Part shown: positions 1 through 9,300 of the stretch, in pieces
How the letters are laid out: each line of letters begins with the position of its first letter
Numbering within the stretch: position 1 is the stretch's first letter
Assembly (NCBI GenBank): GCA_964430785.1
Contig: CAYSFJ010000001.1
Location: forward strand, 5,894-69,893
Length of the DNA stretch: 64,000 bases
Source: UBA6448 sp964430785
GTDB lineage: Bacteria; Bacillota_I; Bacilli_A; RF39; UBA660
Direction of reading: 5' to 3'
The notes under the pieces: generated by a model
The model's database searches: none
The model's input: the letters and a program-made list of their open reading frames with translations, nothing else
What the model was told of the DNA's origin: nothing
Position numbers and translations under genes: made by a program

Positions 1-114
1 GTATAATTTATAACAAATTAATAAATTTAGCTTCATCTATATTATTTATATCAGATATATAAAATGTAATTCAATATAAAAAAAGCATTTAAATATTGAA
101 TAAATAGCCTTTAA

Positions 115-130
115 TGTTTCACGTGAAACA
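115..130. other. parS: parS centromere site
   Basis: A perfect 16-bp palindrome, TGTTTCACGTGAAACA, identical to the parS consensus bound by ParB/Spo0J in Firmicutes. ParB loads here and spreads as a CTP-dependent clamp, and ParA then moves the origin region. Matching parA and parB genes lie about 40 kb away at 39903-41544, which supports function. The site sits just upstream of the SRP RNA promoter in an otherwise gene-free stretch (1-195) in which I see nothing else firm. Confidence 0.93.
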
Positions 131-195
131 TTGCTTATTTTTTACCTAACATATGCTAAAAATACAACATTTAAATAATTTTTTATTAAATTTAC

Positions 196-224
196 TTGCT
201 AATTTATATCTTATTTGATATTAT
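196..224 (+). promoter_or_regulatory. Predicted sigma-A promoter of SRP RNA
   Basis: TTGCTA at 196-201 and TATTAT at 219-224 are separated by 17 bp. The expected start is near 231, which is exactly where the SRP RNA helix begins. The same hexamer pair with the same spacing occurs upstream of gpmI (24079-24107). Confidence 0.7.
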
Positions 225-230
225 TATCTT

Positions 231-304
231 GTGCAACAAATATATTGTAATCTGGTCAGGTTAGGAATAAAGCAGCCATATCAATCAATGTTTGTGTGCA
301 CTTT
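231..304 (+). ncRNA. ffs: SRP RNA, short 4.5S type
   Basis: The signal recognition particle RNA, which binds Ffh and targets nascent membrane and secreted proteins. The diagnostic helix 8 motif is present at 252-277 (GGTCAGG, then GGAA-type tetraloop and AGCAGCC). The flanks pair into one long hairpin, for example GTGCA at 231-235 with TGCAC at 297-301. A run of seven T at 302-308 ends the transcript. The molecule is only about 75 nt and has no room for an Alu domain, unlike the roughly 270-nt scRNA of B. subtilis. In B. subtilis the gene also lies beside tadA and dnaX. Confidence 0.88.
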
Positions 305-318
305 TTTTGAGGTTGAAA

Positions 319-729
319 ATGAATGAAAAATTTTTAAATATTTTAATGAAAGAATGTAAAAAAGCATTTAATAAAGGCGAGGTACCTGTTGCTTGTATTA
401 TAACAAAAAATGATAAAATAATATCTAAATCTCATAATTTAAAACATAAAACAAATTTTATTTTAAATCATGCAGAAATTATTGCTATAAAAAAAGCAGC
501 AAAAAAGAACAAAGATTGGCGATTAAATGGTTATGATATGTATGTTACATTAGAACCATGCAATATGTGTAAAGAAATAATAAAACAATCAAGAATCGAT
601 AATATATATTACTTAGTAAATTCAAATTTTAAAAAAGTAAATACATATGAACCTAAATATATTAAAGTTGATATAAATAATAATTTTTTTTGTAAAATAA
701 TTAATAGTTTTTTTACAGATAAAAGATAG
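319..729 (+). CDS. tadA: tRNA-specific adenosine deaminase TadA
   Basis: Deaminates adenosine 34 of tRNA-Arg(ACG) to inosine. The cytidine-deaminase zinc site is clear: HAE at residues 51-53 supplies the histidine ligand and the catalytic glutamate, and PCxxC supplies Cys81 and Cys84. The 136-residue length is slightly below the family norm of about 150-165. The start was chosen at ATG 319 because GAGG at 309-312 lies at the right distance. An upstream in-frame TTG at 292 falls inside the SRP RNA and was rejected. The SRP RNA T-run directly precedes the ribosome binding site, so expression probably relies on read-through or an unseen promoter. Confidence 0.87.
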   Translation: MNEKFLNILMKECKKAFNKGEVPVACIITKNDKIISKSHNLKHKTNFILNHAEIIAIKKAAKKNKDWRLNGYDMYVTLEPCNMCKEIIKQSRIDNIYYLVNSNFKKVNTYEPKYIKVDINNNFFCKIINSFFTDKR

Positions 730-746
730 AAATATAGTTAAATGAT

Positions 747-755
747 TGATATAAT
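747..755 (+). promoter_or_regulatory. Predicted extended -10 promoter of dnaX operon
   Basis: TG-A-TATAAT (747-755) is a full extended -10 element, 21 bp before the dnaX start codon. The -35 region is poor (near 727-732). The ribosome binding site GGAGG follows at 768-772. Confidence 0.5.
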
Positions 756-776
756 ATCTATAGAAATGGAGGTAAC

Positions 777-2342
777 ATGAATTATAAAGTACTATATAGA
801 AAATATCGCCCAAAAACATTTGATGAAGTAGTTGGCCAAAATAATATTATTACACTTTTAAAGGAAAGTATTAGAGATAATAAAATTTCACATGCTTATA
901 TATTTTCTGGCCCTAGAGGAACTGGCAAAACGAGTACTGCTAAAATCTTTGCAAAAGCAATTAATTGTTTAAATAATACTGATGGTAATCCATGTTTAAA
1001 TTGCGAAATTTGTAATAATTTTAATTTAAATAATGATATTTATGAAATAGATGCGGCTTCAAATACAGGTGTAGACCAAATAAGAGAAATTATCGATAAT
1101 GTAAAACTTTCTCCGATTACTTCAAAATATAAAGTTTATATTATTGATGAAGTTCATATGCTTAGTACTAGTGCATTTAATGCTTTACTCTTAACTTTAG
1201 AGGAACCTCCTTCCCATGTAGTTTTTATTTTAGCCACTACAAACATTGAGGATGTACCAATTACTGTTTTATCTAGATGCCAAAGATTGGATTTCCAAAA
1301 AATAGCAAACAAAGATATTATCAATCAATTAAAAAAGATATGTAATGAAGAAAATATTAGTATATCTGAATCAGCTATTGAAGAAATTGCTAATTATTCT
1401 GATGGTGGTATGCGTGATGCCTTAAGTATATTAGATCAATTGTCTAAACTTAATAGAAAGGTTGAATATGAAGATGTAATTAATATTTTGGGAACAATCT
1501 CAAATGCTGATATAAAATTATTAATTGATAGTATTAATGAAAATAACGTCGAAAAAATAATTAAATTTGTTGATAAATGCAGAGATTTAAATGTAGATTA
1601 TAAAAACTTAATAAAAAAAATTATAAAAGAAATAAATAGTAGGGCAGTTAATATAAAATTAAATAAGCAAATTGATAATCTAAGTTATAATCAATATCAA
1701 GAATTAAGTTTTAAATTAACTGAATCATTATATAAAATTAATGTTAATGTTGATATATTTAGTATGCTGGAACTTACCTTATTAAATTACGTTGATGTAT
1801 CCAGTGATAAGAATCATAGTAATTATGTTTCTGAAATTAATAAAAATGAAAATAAATCAGATATAAAGAAAAATATTGAATCTCAAAAAGAAGTAAAACA
1901 AGAAAAAAATAATTCAAAATTAGAATTTATTAGAATAAATAATTGCTTTATTAATGCTTCAAAAGAGGAAAAAATTAAGGCTATTAAATTATGGGACAAT
2001 TTTTTGAATATTTGTGATAATAAAAAAATTATGGGATTAATTGAAGATACTAAAGTAGTTTTGTCTTCATCCGAAATTATAGTTTTAATAACCCAAATGA
2101 ATGCATTAGTGGATGAAATCAATACAAATATAAGTTCGCTTGAAAGTAATTTTAATAAACTTAATAATTCCAATTATAAATTTATTGCTACAAGTAATGA
2201 TAATTGGTTAAATGAAATGGAAAAATATAAATCTAATTTAAAAAATAATATAAAATATCATTTTATTGAAGAAAATGAACAAAATATAGAATATGATGAT
2301 ATAATAGATGTATTCAATAAAAAAAAGATTGAAGAAAGATAA
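777..2342 (+). CDS. dnaX: DNA polymerase III tau/gamma subunit
   Basis: The AAA+ clamp-loader subunit of the replicase. Visible motifs are Walker A GPRGTGKT (residues 45-52), zinc cysteines near 64, 73, 76 and 79, Walker B with DEVH at 124-127, and the sensor/arginine-finger SRC motif at 166-168. Residues beyond about 360 form a charged, low-complexity tail that then folds into the tau-type C-terminal region. At 521 residues it is close to the usual 540-640. It starts at ATG 777 behind GGAGG and heads a tightly packed operon with ebfC and recR, as in B. subtilis. No internal frameshift site for a gamma form was evident. Confidence 0.95.
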   Translation: MNYKVLYRKYRPKTFDEVVGQNNIITLLKESIRDNKISHAYIFSGPRGTGKTSTAKIFAKAINCLNNTDGNPCLNCEICNNFNLNNDIYEIDAASNTGVDQIREIIDNVKLSPITSKYKVYIIDEVHMLSTSAFNALLLTLEEPPSHVVFILATTNIEDVPITVLSRCQRLDFQKIANKDIINQLKKICNEENISISESAIEEIANYSDGGMRDALSILDQLSKLNRKVEYEDVINILGTISNADIKLLIDSINENNVEKIIKFVDKCRDLNVDYKNLIKKIIKEINSRAVNIKLNKQIDNLSYNQYQELSFKLTESLYKINVNVDIFSMLELTLLNYVDVSSDKNHSNYVSEINKNENKSDIKKNIESQKEVKQEKNNSKLEFIRINNCFINASKEEKIKAIKLWDNFLNICDNKKIMGLIEDTKVVLSSSEIIVLITQMNALVDEINTNISSLESNFNKLNNSNYKFIATSNDNWLNEMEKYKSNLKNNIKYHFIEENEQNIEYDDIIDVFNKKKIEER

Positions 2343-2355
2343 GGAGGAAATTTTT

Positions 2356-2652
2356 ATGAATATGCAACAAATAATGCAACAAGCACAAAGAATGCAAAAA
2401 GACATTATGAACAAAAAATCAGAGCTTGATGCTATGACTTTTATTGGAAAATCTGAATGGGTGGAGGTTACTTTTAAAGGAGATAAGGAAATTCAAAGTA
2501 TTAATATTACAATTGATGATGCTTTTAACAAAGAAAATAAGGAAATTTTATCAGATATGATTTTAATTGCAATAAAAGATGCTTTTAAACAAATTGATAA
2601 GGAAACTGAAAATAAATTAGGTAAATACTCTAATATGGGTGGTTTATTTTAA
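2356..2652 (+). CDS. ebfC: Nucleoid-associated protein YbaB/EbfC
   Basis: A small DNA-binding protein of the YbaB/EbfC family, 98 residues, with the typical Met/Gln-rich N-terminal helix and a central strand region ending in a Gly-rich tail. Family members dimerise and coat DNA. The start is ATG 2356 behind AAGGAGG; an upstream in-frame ATG lies inside dnaX and lacks a ribosome site. Its stop overlaps the recR start by one base. The dnaX-ybaB-recR order is highly conserved in bacteria and is itself strong support. Confidence 0.92.
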   Translation: MNMQQIMQQAQRMQKDIMNKKSELDAMTFIGKSEWVEVTFKGDKEIQSINITIDDAFNKENKEILSDMILIAIKDAFKQIDKETENKLGKYSNMGGLF

Positions 2653-3248
2653 TGTATCCAAAAATTTTGGAAGAATTGATTGGTTATTTTAAAAAGTATC
2701 CTACAATTGGTGAAAAAAGTGCAGAAAGGCTTGCTTTGGCAACGTTAGATTTATCTGAAGAAGAATTAATTAATTTTAGTAATACCTTGGTGAATGCAAA
2801 AAGAAAATTAAAACCATGTAAAATTTGTAGTAATCTTACAGATAATGAAGTTTGTGATATTTGTAAGGATGAAAGCAGAGATAAAAATTTAATTTGTGTA
2901 GTTGAGGATTATAAAAGTCTAATTTCCTTTGAAAAAGCTGGTAATTTTAAAGGAGTATATCATGTTTTAAATGGACTAATATCTCCGATAGATAACATAT
3001 CACCACAAGATATCAATATTTCTGCATTGGTAAAAAGAATTGAAAAGTTGGACAAACCAGAAATAATAATTGCACTTCGTTCCTCAATTGAGGGTCAAAC
3101 CACTACTTTATATATTAAGCAAATATTTGAAAATAAAGGAGTAACTATTTCAAGACTTTCTTATGGTATTCCTATGGGTGCAGAGATAGATTATTTAGAT
3201 GTTTTAACTTTAGACAAAGCATTAAGTGATAGAAAAATTATTTCATAA
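2652..3248 (+). CDS. recR: Recombination mediator RecR
   Basis: Works with RecO and RecF to load RecA on gapped DNA. The order is an N-terminal helix-hairpin-helix, a C4 zinc finger (Cys56, 59, 68, 71), then a Toprim domain starting near residue 81 with VVED, and a C-terminal region ending in GAEIDYLD. At 198 residues it is of standard length. Translation is probably coupled to ebfC through the one-base overlap. Confidence 0.95.
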   Translation: MYPKILEELIGYFKKYPTIGEKSAERLALATLDLSEEELINFSNTLVNAKRKLKPCKICSNLTDNEVCDICKDESRDKNLICVVEDYKSLISFEKAGNFKGVYHVLNGLISPIDNISPQDINISALVKRIEKLDKPEIIIALRSSIEGQTTTLYIKQIFENKGVTISRLSYGIPMGAEIDYLDVLTLDKALSDRKIIS

Positions 3249-3284
3249 ATAGTTTATATTTTCATATTATTTTATTGAGGATAT

Positions 3285-3470
3285 ATGATAAAAAAAATAT
3301 TTAATATTGTAAAAAAAATAGTATTATCTATATGTATTTTATATACAATTAATTTATTACTATCATCTTTAAATATAATAATTCCAATCAATTTTATTAC
3401 AATTTTAATTTTATCTTTACTTGATTTTCCTGGACTTTGTGGTATTGTAATATTATACTTATTAATTTAA
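3285..3470 (+). CDS. bofA: BofA-like inhibitor of pro-sigma-K processing
   Basis: A 61-residue, almost wholly hydrophobic protein. The C-terminal half has the BofA signature: PIN followed by a second hydrophobic stretch with the sequence PGLCG. In B. subtilis BofA sits in the outer forespore membrane and blocks the SpoIVFB protease until engulfment signals arrive. Its position directly after recR matches B. subtilis, where bofA lies after recR-yaaL. The protein is shorter than the B. subtilis 87 residues. The identification rests on motif and synteny. Confidence 0.75.
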   Translation: MIKKIFNIVKKIVLSICILYTINLLLSSLNIIIPINFITILILSLLDFPGLCGIVILYLLI

Positions 3471-3479
3471 GAGGTTTTT

Positions 3480-4283
3480 ATGAAGTTTAATTATGTTTTT
3501 GATAACTTATTATCTTTATATCGTGAGAATAAATTAGCTCACGCTTATTTGTTTGAGACAAATAATATACAAAGGTGTTTGAGTGATTTAAAATTGTTTG
3601 TAAAACAGATATTTTCACAATTAGAAAATATTGAAATACTTGTTGATAGTAATAGTTTACCTAGTTTAAAAATTATTACACCTTCGTCTAAAACAATAAA
3701 AAAAGACGATATATCTTTAATTCAAAAATCATTTAATTTATGTTCATTATATACTCCTCAAAATATATATGTTATTGTAAGTCCTGAAAAAATGAATAGT
3801 TCTGCTTATAATCAAATGCTTAAATTTTTAGAGGAACCAGAAGATAATATTATTGGCTTTTTTATAACCGATTCAAAAGAAAATATTGCTCCAACAATAA
3901 TGAGCAGACTCGAAGTTCTAAAAATAAAGTATATTGATAATGATAATTCAAATTTTTTAGGATTAACTAATGAAGAATATAATGATATTTTAAATGATGC
4001 AAATAATTTATTAATCAAAATAGAACTAGATAAATTAAATATAATTTTATATAATAATAATGTAATTTTAAAAAAATATGTTGATAAAACCAATTTAATT
4101 TTATTAATAAAATCATTATATGATTGTTATTATCAAAAATTGTATGTAAATAATGAGTTAAATAATAAAATATTAAAAAAACTTAAAATTATTAATGATT
4201 ATTTATTTAAATTACAATATAATGTTAATTTAAGCTTGCTTTTAAGTGGATTAACACTGGAGTTAGGAGATACAAATGAATAG
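3480..4283 (+). CDS. holB: DNA polymerase III delta prime subunit
   Basis: A clamp-loader subunit that pairs with the dnaX product. The 267-residue protein starts with the family pattern HAYLFE but has lost a classical P-loop, as is usual for delta prime. The stretch around residues 105-130, with KFLEEPE and SRLE nearby, corresponds to the AAA+ sensor region. The C-terminal third is a helical oligomerisation region. The start ATG 3480 follows AGAGG and the end overlaps ricT by eight bases. Confidence 0.85.
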   Translation: MKFNYVFDNLLSLYRENKLAHAYLFETNNIQRCLSDLKLFVKQIFSQLENIEILVDSNSLPSLKIITPSSKTIKKDDISLIQKSFNLCSLYTPQNIYVIVSPEKMNSSAYNQMLKFLEEPEDNIIGFFITDSKENIAPTIMSRLEVLKIKYIDNDNSNFLGLTNEEYNDILNDANNLLIKIELDKLNIILYNNNVILKKYVDKTNLILLIKSLYDCYYQKLYVNNELNNKILKKLKIINDYLFKLQYNVNLSLLLSGLTLELGDTNE

Positions 4284-5061
4284 TTACGCTGTAATATATT
4301 ATGGAAATAATAAAATTTATTATTTTAAAAGTTCTGAAAAATTTGAAATAGATGATGAAGTTATTGTGGATACTGATAAAGGAAATCAGTATGCAAAAAT
4401 AGTTAAAGCTGTTGATTTACAAAAAAATGAGGAATTAAAGGAAATAATTAGAAAAGCAAATGAAGAAGATCAAAATAATTTTTATACAAATATAAAAGAT
4501 GCTGAGATAGCTTTGTCAAAAGCAAAAACAATTGCTAAAGATTTAAATTTAAATATGAATATAATAAATGCTCAATATACATTAAATAGATCACAATTGT
4601 TATTTAATTTTTATGCAGAAGAAAGAGTAGATTTTCGTGAACTTGCTAGAAAACTTGCTGGTCAATTTAGAACTCGTATAGAATTACGTCAAATAGGTGC
4701 CAGAGATAAAGCTAAACAAGTTGGTGGAATAGGGGTTTGTGGTAGAAAATTGTGCTGTTCAAAATTTTTAAATCAATTTGATTCAATTACTATGAATATG
4801 GCTAAAAATCAAAATTTATCACTTAACCCATCAAAAATAAATGGTTGTTGTGGAAGACTTTTGTGTTGTCTTAGTTATGAGGATGATGAATATATTAAGT
4901 GTGGAAAAAATTTAAAATCGATTGGAAGTATTATAAAATATAAAGGAAAAGAAGCAACAATAATTGGCGTTGATATTTTAAACAGAAAATATAAAATACT
5001 TATTGATGAACAAAAAATACTTATTGATGCTCAAGAGATTGAAAATGATAGTAAAAAATGA
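4276..5061 (+). CDS. ricT: RicT/YaaT, PSP1-domain regulator
   Basis: A PSP1-domain protein of 261 residues. In B. subtilis RicT (YaaT) joins RicA and RicF in an Fe-S complex that stimulates RNase Y-dependent mRNA maturation and promotes Spo0A phosphorylation. The conserved cysteines that bind clusters are present at 155, 160, 161, 191, 192, 197 and 198 within the motifs GVCGRKLCC and CCGRLLCC. It lies directly after holB, as in B. subtilis. Given the altered Spo0A in this window, its phosphorelay role is uncertain. Confidence 0.9.
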   Translation: MNSYAVIYYGNNKIYYFKSSEKFEIDDEVIVDTDKGNQYAKIVKAVDLQKNEELKEIIRKANEEDQNNFYTNIKDAEIALSKAKTIAKDLNLNMNIINAQYTLNRSQLLFNFYAEERVDFRELARKLAGQFRTRIELRQIGARDKAKQVGGIGVCGRKLCCSKFLNQFDSITMNMAKNQNLSLNPSKINGCCGRLLCCLSYEDDEYIKCGKNLKSIGSIIKYKGKEATIIGVDILNRKYKILIDEQKILIDAQEIENDSKK

Positions 5062-5779
5062 TTTATATGATTATCAAAATCGTTATATTTATCAAGATAC
5101 TGATTTCTTTAAATTTTCAATAGATTCTATTTTATTAGCGGAGTTTGTAGATAAAAAAGATTTAAAAGGAAATATATTAGATATATGTACAGGAAATGGT
5201 GCAGTTTCATTAATTTTGTCTGAATATACAAAAAGTAATATAGTGGGATTTGAAATTCAAAATAAAATTGCATCTTTAGCAACAATGTCTGTTGAAGAAA
5301 CTAATCTATCAAAACAAATTAAGATTATTAATGATGATGCAAAAAATTTATTTAAATATTATAATAAGGGATTTTTTGATACAATGGTTTGTAATCCACC
5401 CTATTTTGAATTTAATGGAAATATGATAAATAATCTAGAAGAAATGACTATTGCAAGGCATGAGGTATATTTAACTTTAGAAAACATATTTCAAATTGCT
5501 GATTATGCATTAAGCTCAAAAGGAACTTTATATATAGTAAATAGAGCTCAGAGGTTAGATGAACTTATAATTTTTGGAAACAAATATAATATTGGTATAA
5601 AGAAAATTCAGTTAATTAAAACAAAAAAAGATAAATCACCATCTCTTGTAATTATTAAAGCGGTAAAAAATTCAAAAAAACATGTTATTATAAATGATGT
5701 AATTAATATAGAAAATATGAAAACTTATAAAAATATATTTAATGGAGGAAAAAATGAAGTTGATAGTTGGACTAGGTAA
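5045..5779 (+). CDS. tRNA methyltransferase, TrmN6/YabB family
   Basis: A class I SAM-dependent N6-adenine methyltransferase of the YfiC/TrmN6 (B. subtilis YabB) family, expected to modify A37 of a tRNA. Motif I (ILDICTGNGA, residues 44-53) and the catalytic NPPY (117-120) are intact. The start was set at ATG 5045, 17 bases inside ricT, because earlier in-frame codons precede the conserved family N-terminus. The gene ends 26 bases inside pth. The RsmI and GIY-YIG genes that follow in B. subtilis are missing here. Confidence 0.83.
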   Translation: MIVKNDLYDYQNRYIYQDTDFFKFSIDSILLAEFVDKKDLKGNILDICTGNGAVSLILSEYTKSNIVGFEIQNKIASLATMSVEETNLSKQIKIINDDAKNLFKYYNKGFFDTMVCNPPYFEFNGNMINNLEEMTIARHEVYLTLENIFQIADYALSSKGTLYIVNRAQRLDELIIFGNKYNIGIKKIQLIKTKKDKSPSLVIIKAVKNSKKHVIINDVINIENMKTYKNIFNGGKNEVDSWTR

Positions 5780-6305
5780 TCCAGGTAAAGAATATGAATA
5801 TTCAAGACATAATGTTGGTTTTATTATTTTAAATAATTATTTTTCTGATGCAAATTGGCAAAAAAAAGATAATTATGAGTATATAGAAAAAATTTTTAAT
5901 AATGAAAAAGTAATCTTTATAAAGCCTTTAACATATATGAATTTATCTGGGTTAGCGGTTCAAAAAATTGTAAATTTTTATAAAATTCCTGTTGAAAATA
6001 TTTTAATTATTCATGATGATTTAGATTTGCCTGAAAAAACTGTTAGATTTAAATTTAATTCTTCAGCTGGGGGACATAATGGAATAAAGTCAATCATCAA
6101 CTCTTTAGGAACCACAAGATTTTCCCATTTAAAAGTGGGTATTGGTAGAAAAGAATATTCTGATCAAAAAGATTATGTTTTAAGTAATTTATCCAAAGAC
6201 GAAATTAATTTTTTACAAAATGATAAATTTATACAGATGATTAACACTTTTATTGAACAAGGAATTACAATCTGTATGAATAGATACAATTCAAATGGAG
6301 ATTAA
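5754..6305 (+). CDS. pth: Peptidyl-tRNA hydrolase
   Basis: Releases tRNA from peptidyl-tRNAs that drop off ribosomes. The N-terminal GLGNPG, the catalytic His19 in SRHNVGF, the Asp of HDDLD and the GGHNG loop are all present in 183 residues, the normal size. The start ATG 5754 follows GGAGGA at 5744-5749. It precedes mfd with a spacing of one base, the same pth-mfd neighbourhood as in B. subtilis. Confidence 0.95.
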   Translation: MKLIVGLGNPGKEYEYSRHNVGFIILNNYFSDANWQKKDNYEYIEKIFNNEKVIFIKPLTYMNLSGLAVQKIVNFYKIPVENILIIHDDLDLPEKTVRFKFNSSAGGHNGIKSIINSLGTTRFSHLKVGIGRKEYSDQKDYVLSNLSKDEINFLQNDKFIQMINTFIEQGITICMNRYNSNGD

Positions 6306-6306
6306 A

Positions 6307-9300
6307 ATGGATTTTCTTGATAATCTTTTTATTTACAAAAATAATAGTGTTATATGTGGTTTAACTTCCGAGTTAAATGTTTTTTATTTATTAAATTTAT
6401 TTAAAAAACAAAATAAAAATATTATTTGTTTAGTAAGTAGTATTTATGAAGCAAATAATTATTATAATTTATTTCAAACCTATACTGATGATGTATTATT
6501 ATTTTTAAAAGATGAATTTATTTCTGATATTGTTGCAACCTCTCCAGAATTAAAATTAACTAGATTAAATACTTTAGATAAAATAAATTCTAAAAAGCAT
6601 ATAATTATATGCAATTTAATGGGATATTTAATGTTATTACCAAATAATAAAGAATTTTATCAAAGTAAATTATACTTGAAAGTATCCGATTCTTTATCAA
6701 GAAAAACTTTACTTGATACTTTATATAATTTTGGATATAATAAAGATTCTCTAACAACTGCTTCAGGAGATTTTTCAGTACGTGGTATGGTTGTTGATAT
6801 ATTTTTAATAAATGAAAAACATCCAATAAGGATTGAATTTGATGATGATACTATAGAAAGTATTAGGTATTTTGATGAAGATACACAAAGAACAATTAAT
6901 AGTATTGATGAAATAATAATAAAACCTATAATTGAGTTAAATACTGATAAAAATAATTCAATTTATGATTATAGTGACAACGCAATCGTTGTTAATATAG
7001 ATTTACCTCAGATTCTTGCTTCATATAAAAAAATTTGTGAGGATGCAATAAATTATAAAGAGCATAGTGGAAATGAAAATAAGATATTTTTTTCTTTTGA
7101 AGAAATAAACCCTAAATATAATATAACTTTAAATCATTTTAAAAATTCAAAAAGTGACATCGAATTAATTTCTCAAAATATTGATAATTTTAATAACGAT
7201 TTTTCAACATTAAAAAATTGTGTAACTAAATGGAAAAATGAAGGTAAACAGATATATTTTTATTTATCAAATAATAATGAAATAAAAAAAATACGTGAGT
7301 TATTTAGCGATATAAAAATAATAAATAAAAAAATAAATCATGGTTTTATTATTGGTAATTATGTAGTTATAAGTGAATTTGATATAGATAATATAAAAAG
7401 GGATTATAAATATCAAAATAATCTGTATGGTGGTAAAAAAATAGTAGATTATAATGAACTTAACAAGGGAGATTATGTTGTTCATATAAATCATGGTATT
7501 GGTATTTATAATGGGCTTGTAAGTTTAACAAGTAATAGTGTAACTAAAGATTATATACAATTATTATATGATGATAATGATAAGATATATATACCTGTTC
7601 AAAAAATAGAAAACATATATAAATATTCTGATAAGGATGGTAGTAAACCCAAAATTAATAAATTAAATTCTGCTTCTTGGCTTAAAACTAGAAAATTTGT
7701 TGAAGCAAAAATAAAAGATATTACTAAAGAATTAATGGAATTATATCAAAAAAGGCTTGAAACTAAAACTACTCCATATAAAAGGTTTGAGGAAGAACTA
7801 ATTTTTGGTAATGAATTTATTTATGATTTAACTTTAGATCAAAAAAATGCGGTTAATGATATTAATGATGATTTAGATAGTGATATTCCAATGGATAGAC
7901 TTCTTTGTGGTGATGTAGGTTTTGGTAAAACTGAGGTTGCATTAAGAGCTATGTTTAGAACAATACTTAATAATAAACAAGTAATTTATTTATGTCCAAC
8001 GACAATTCTTTCTAAGCAACAATTTAATGTTGCAAAAAAAAGATTTGCTTCTTGGCCTATTGAAATAAGACTTTATAATAGGTTTACCACCTTAAAAGAG
8101 GAACAAAACATATTAACAGGTTTAGAAAATGGTAGTATTGATGTTGTTTTTGGAACACATAAATTATTTAATGATAAGATAAAATATAAAAAATTAGGGT
8201 TACTTGTTATTGATGAAGAACAAAGATTTGGAGTTAAACATAAAGAAAAAATAAAGGAACTTAAAAATGATATTAATGTATTAACTTTATCCGCTACGCC
8301 TATTCCAAGAACATTAAAAATGGCATTATCAGGTCTAAGAAATTTATCAATAATTGAAACAGCACCAAATAATCGATATCCTGTTCAAACATATGTAACA
8401 AGTGAAGATGATTATATTATTAAGGATGCAATTTATAAGGAACTTGGTCGTAATGGTCAAATATTTATTCTCTACAATAATATTGAAGGACTTCTTTCAA
8501 AATTAAGTGATTTAAAAATGCTTGTACCTGAAGCGAAAATAAGATATGCACATGGTCAAATGAATAAAGATGAATTAGATGAAATTATGGACGATTTTAC
8601 ATTGCATAAATTTGATATATTACTATGTACCACAATTATTGAAAATGGAATAGATATAGCAAATGCAAATACTTTAATAATTTATAATGCTGATAATTTT
8701 GGTCTTGCTCAATTATATCAAATAAGAGGTAGAGTAGGTCGAAGTGATAAAATTGCTTATGCTTATTTACTTTATAATAAAAATAAAATGTTAAATAAAA
8801 CTGCAATTAAACGTTTACATGCAATAAAGGAATTTACTGCTTTAGGTAGTGGTTATAAAATAGCAATGAGAGATTTATCTATACGTGGTTCTGGAGATAT
8901 TTTTGGCTCATCTCAAGCAGGATTTGTGGATACAGTTGGAGTAGCTCTATATACAAAAATGATTGAGGATGAACTAAAACAAATAAAGGGATTACCAGTT
9001 AATGAAAGTGAAAATGAGCAAACACTTATAAATATAAATACTCATATTGACGATAGTTATGTATCAGATGAAAATATTAAAATAGAAATACATCAAATGA
9101 TAAACGAAATAGATAGTTATGATAAATTGCAACAAATTAAAAATACTCTTGAAGATAGATTTGGTAAAATTACAATTGAAATTGAAGATTATATGTATGA
9201 AGAATGGTTTGAAAAAATCGCACAAAAATATAATATTACTCAAATTCGTCAAACTGATAGGTTTATAGAAATTGTTTTACCTACACATTTAACTCAAAAA

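Noticed and set aside
70..100. Inverted repeat TTCAATAT ... ATATTGAA as a terminator
   Set aside because: It lacks a T-run on either strand and is pure AT apart from two bases, so it is likely chance.
292..318. In-frame TTG start for tadA upstream of ATG 319
   Set aside because: It lies inside the SRP RNA and lacks a ribosome site, whereas GAGG at 309-312 fits ATG 319.
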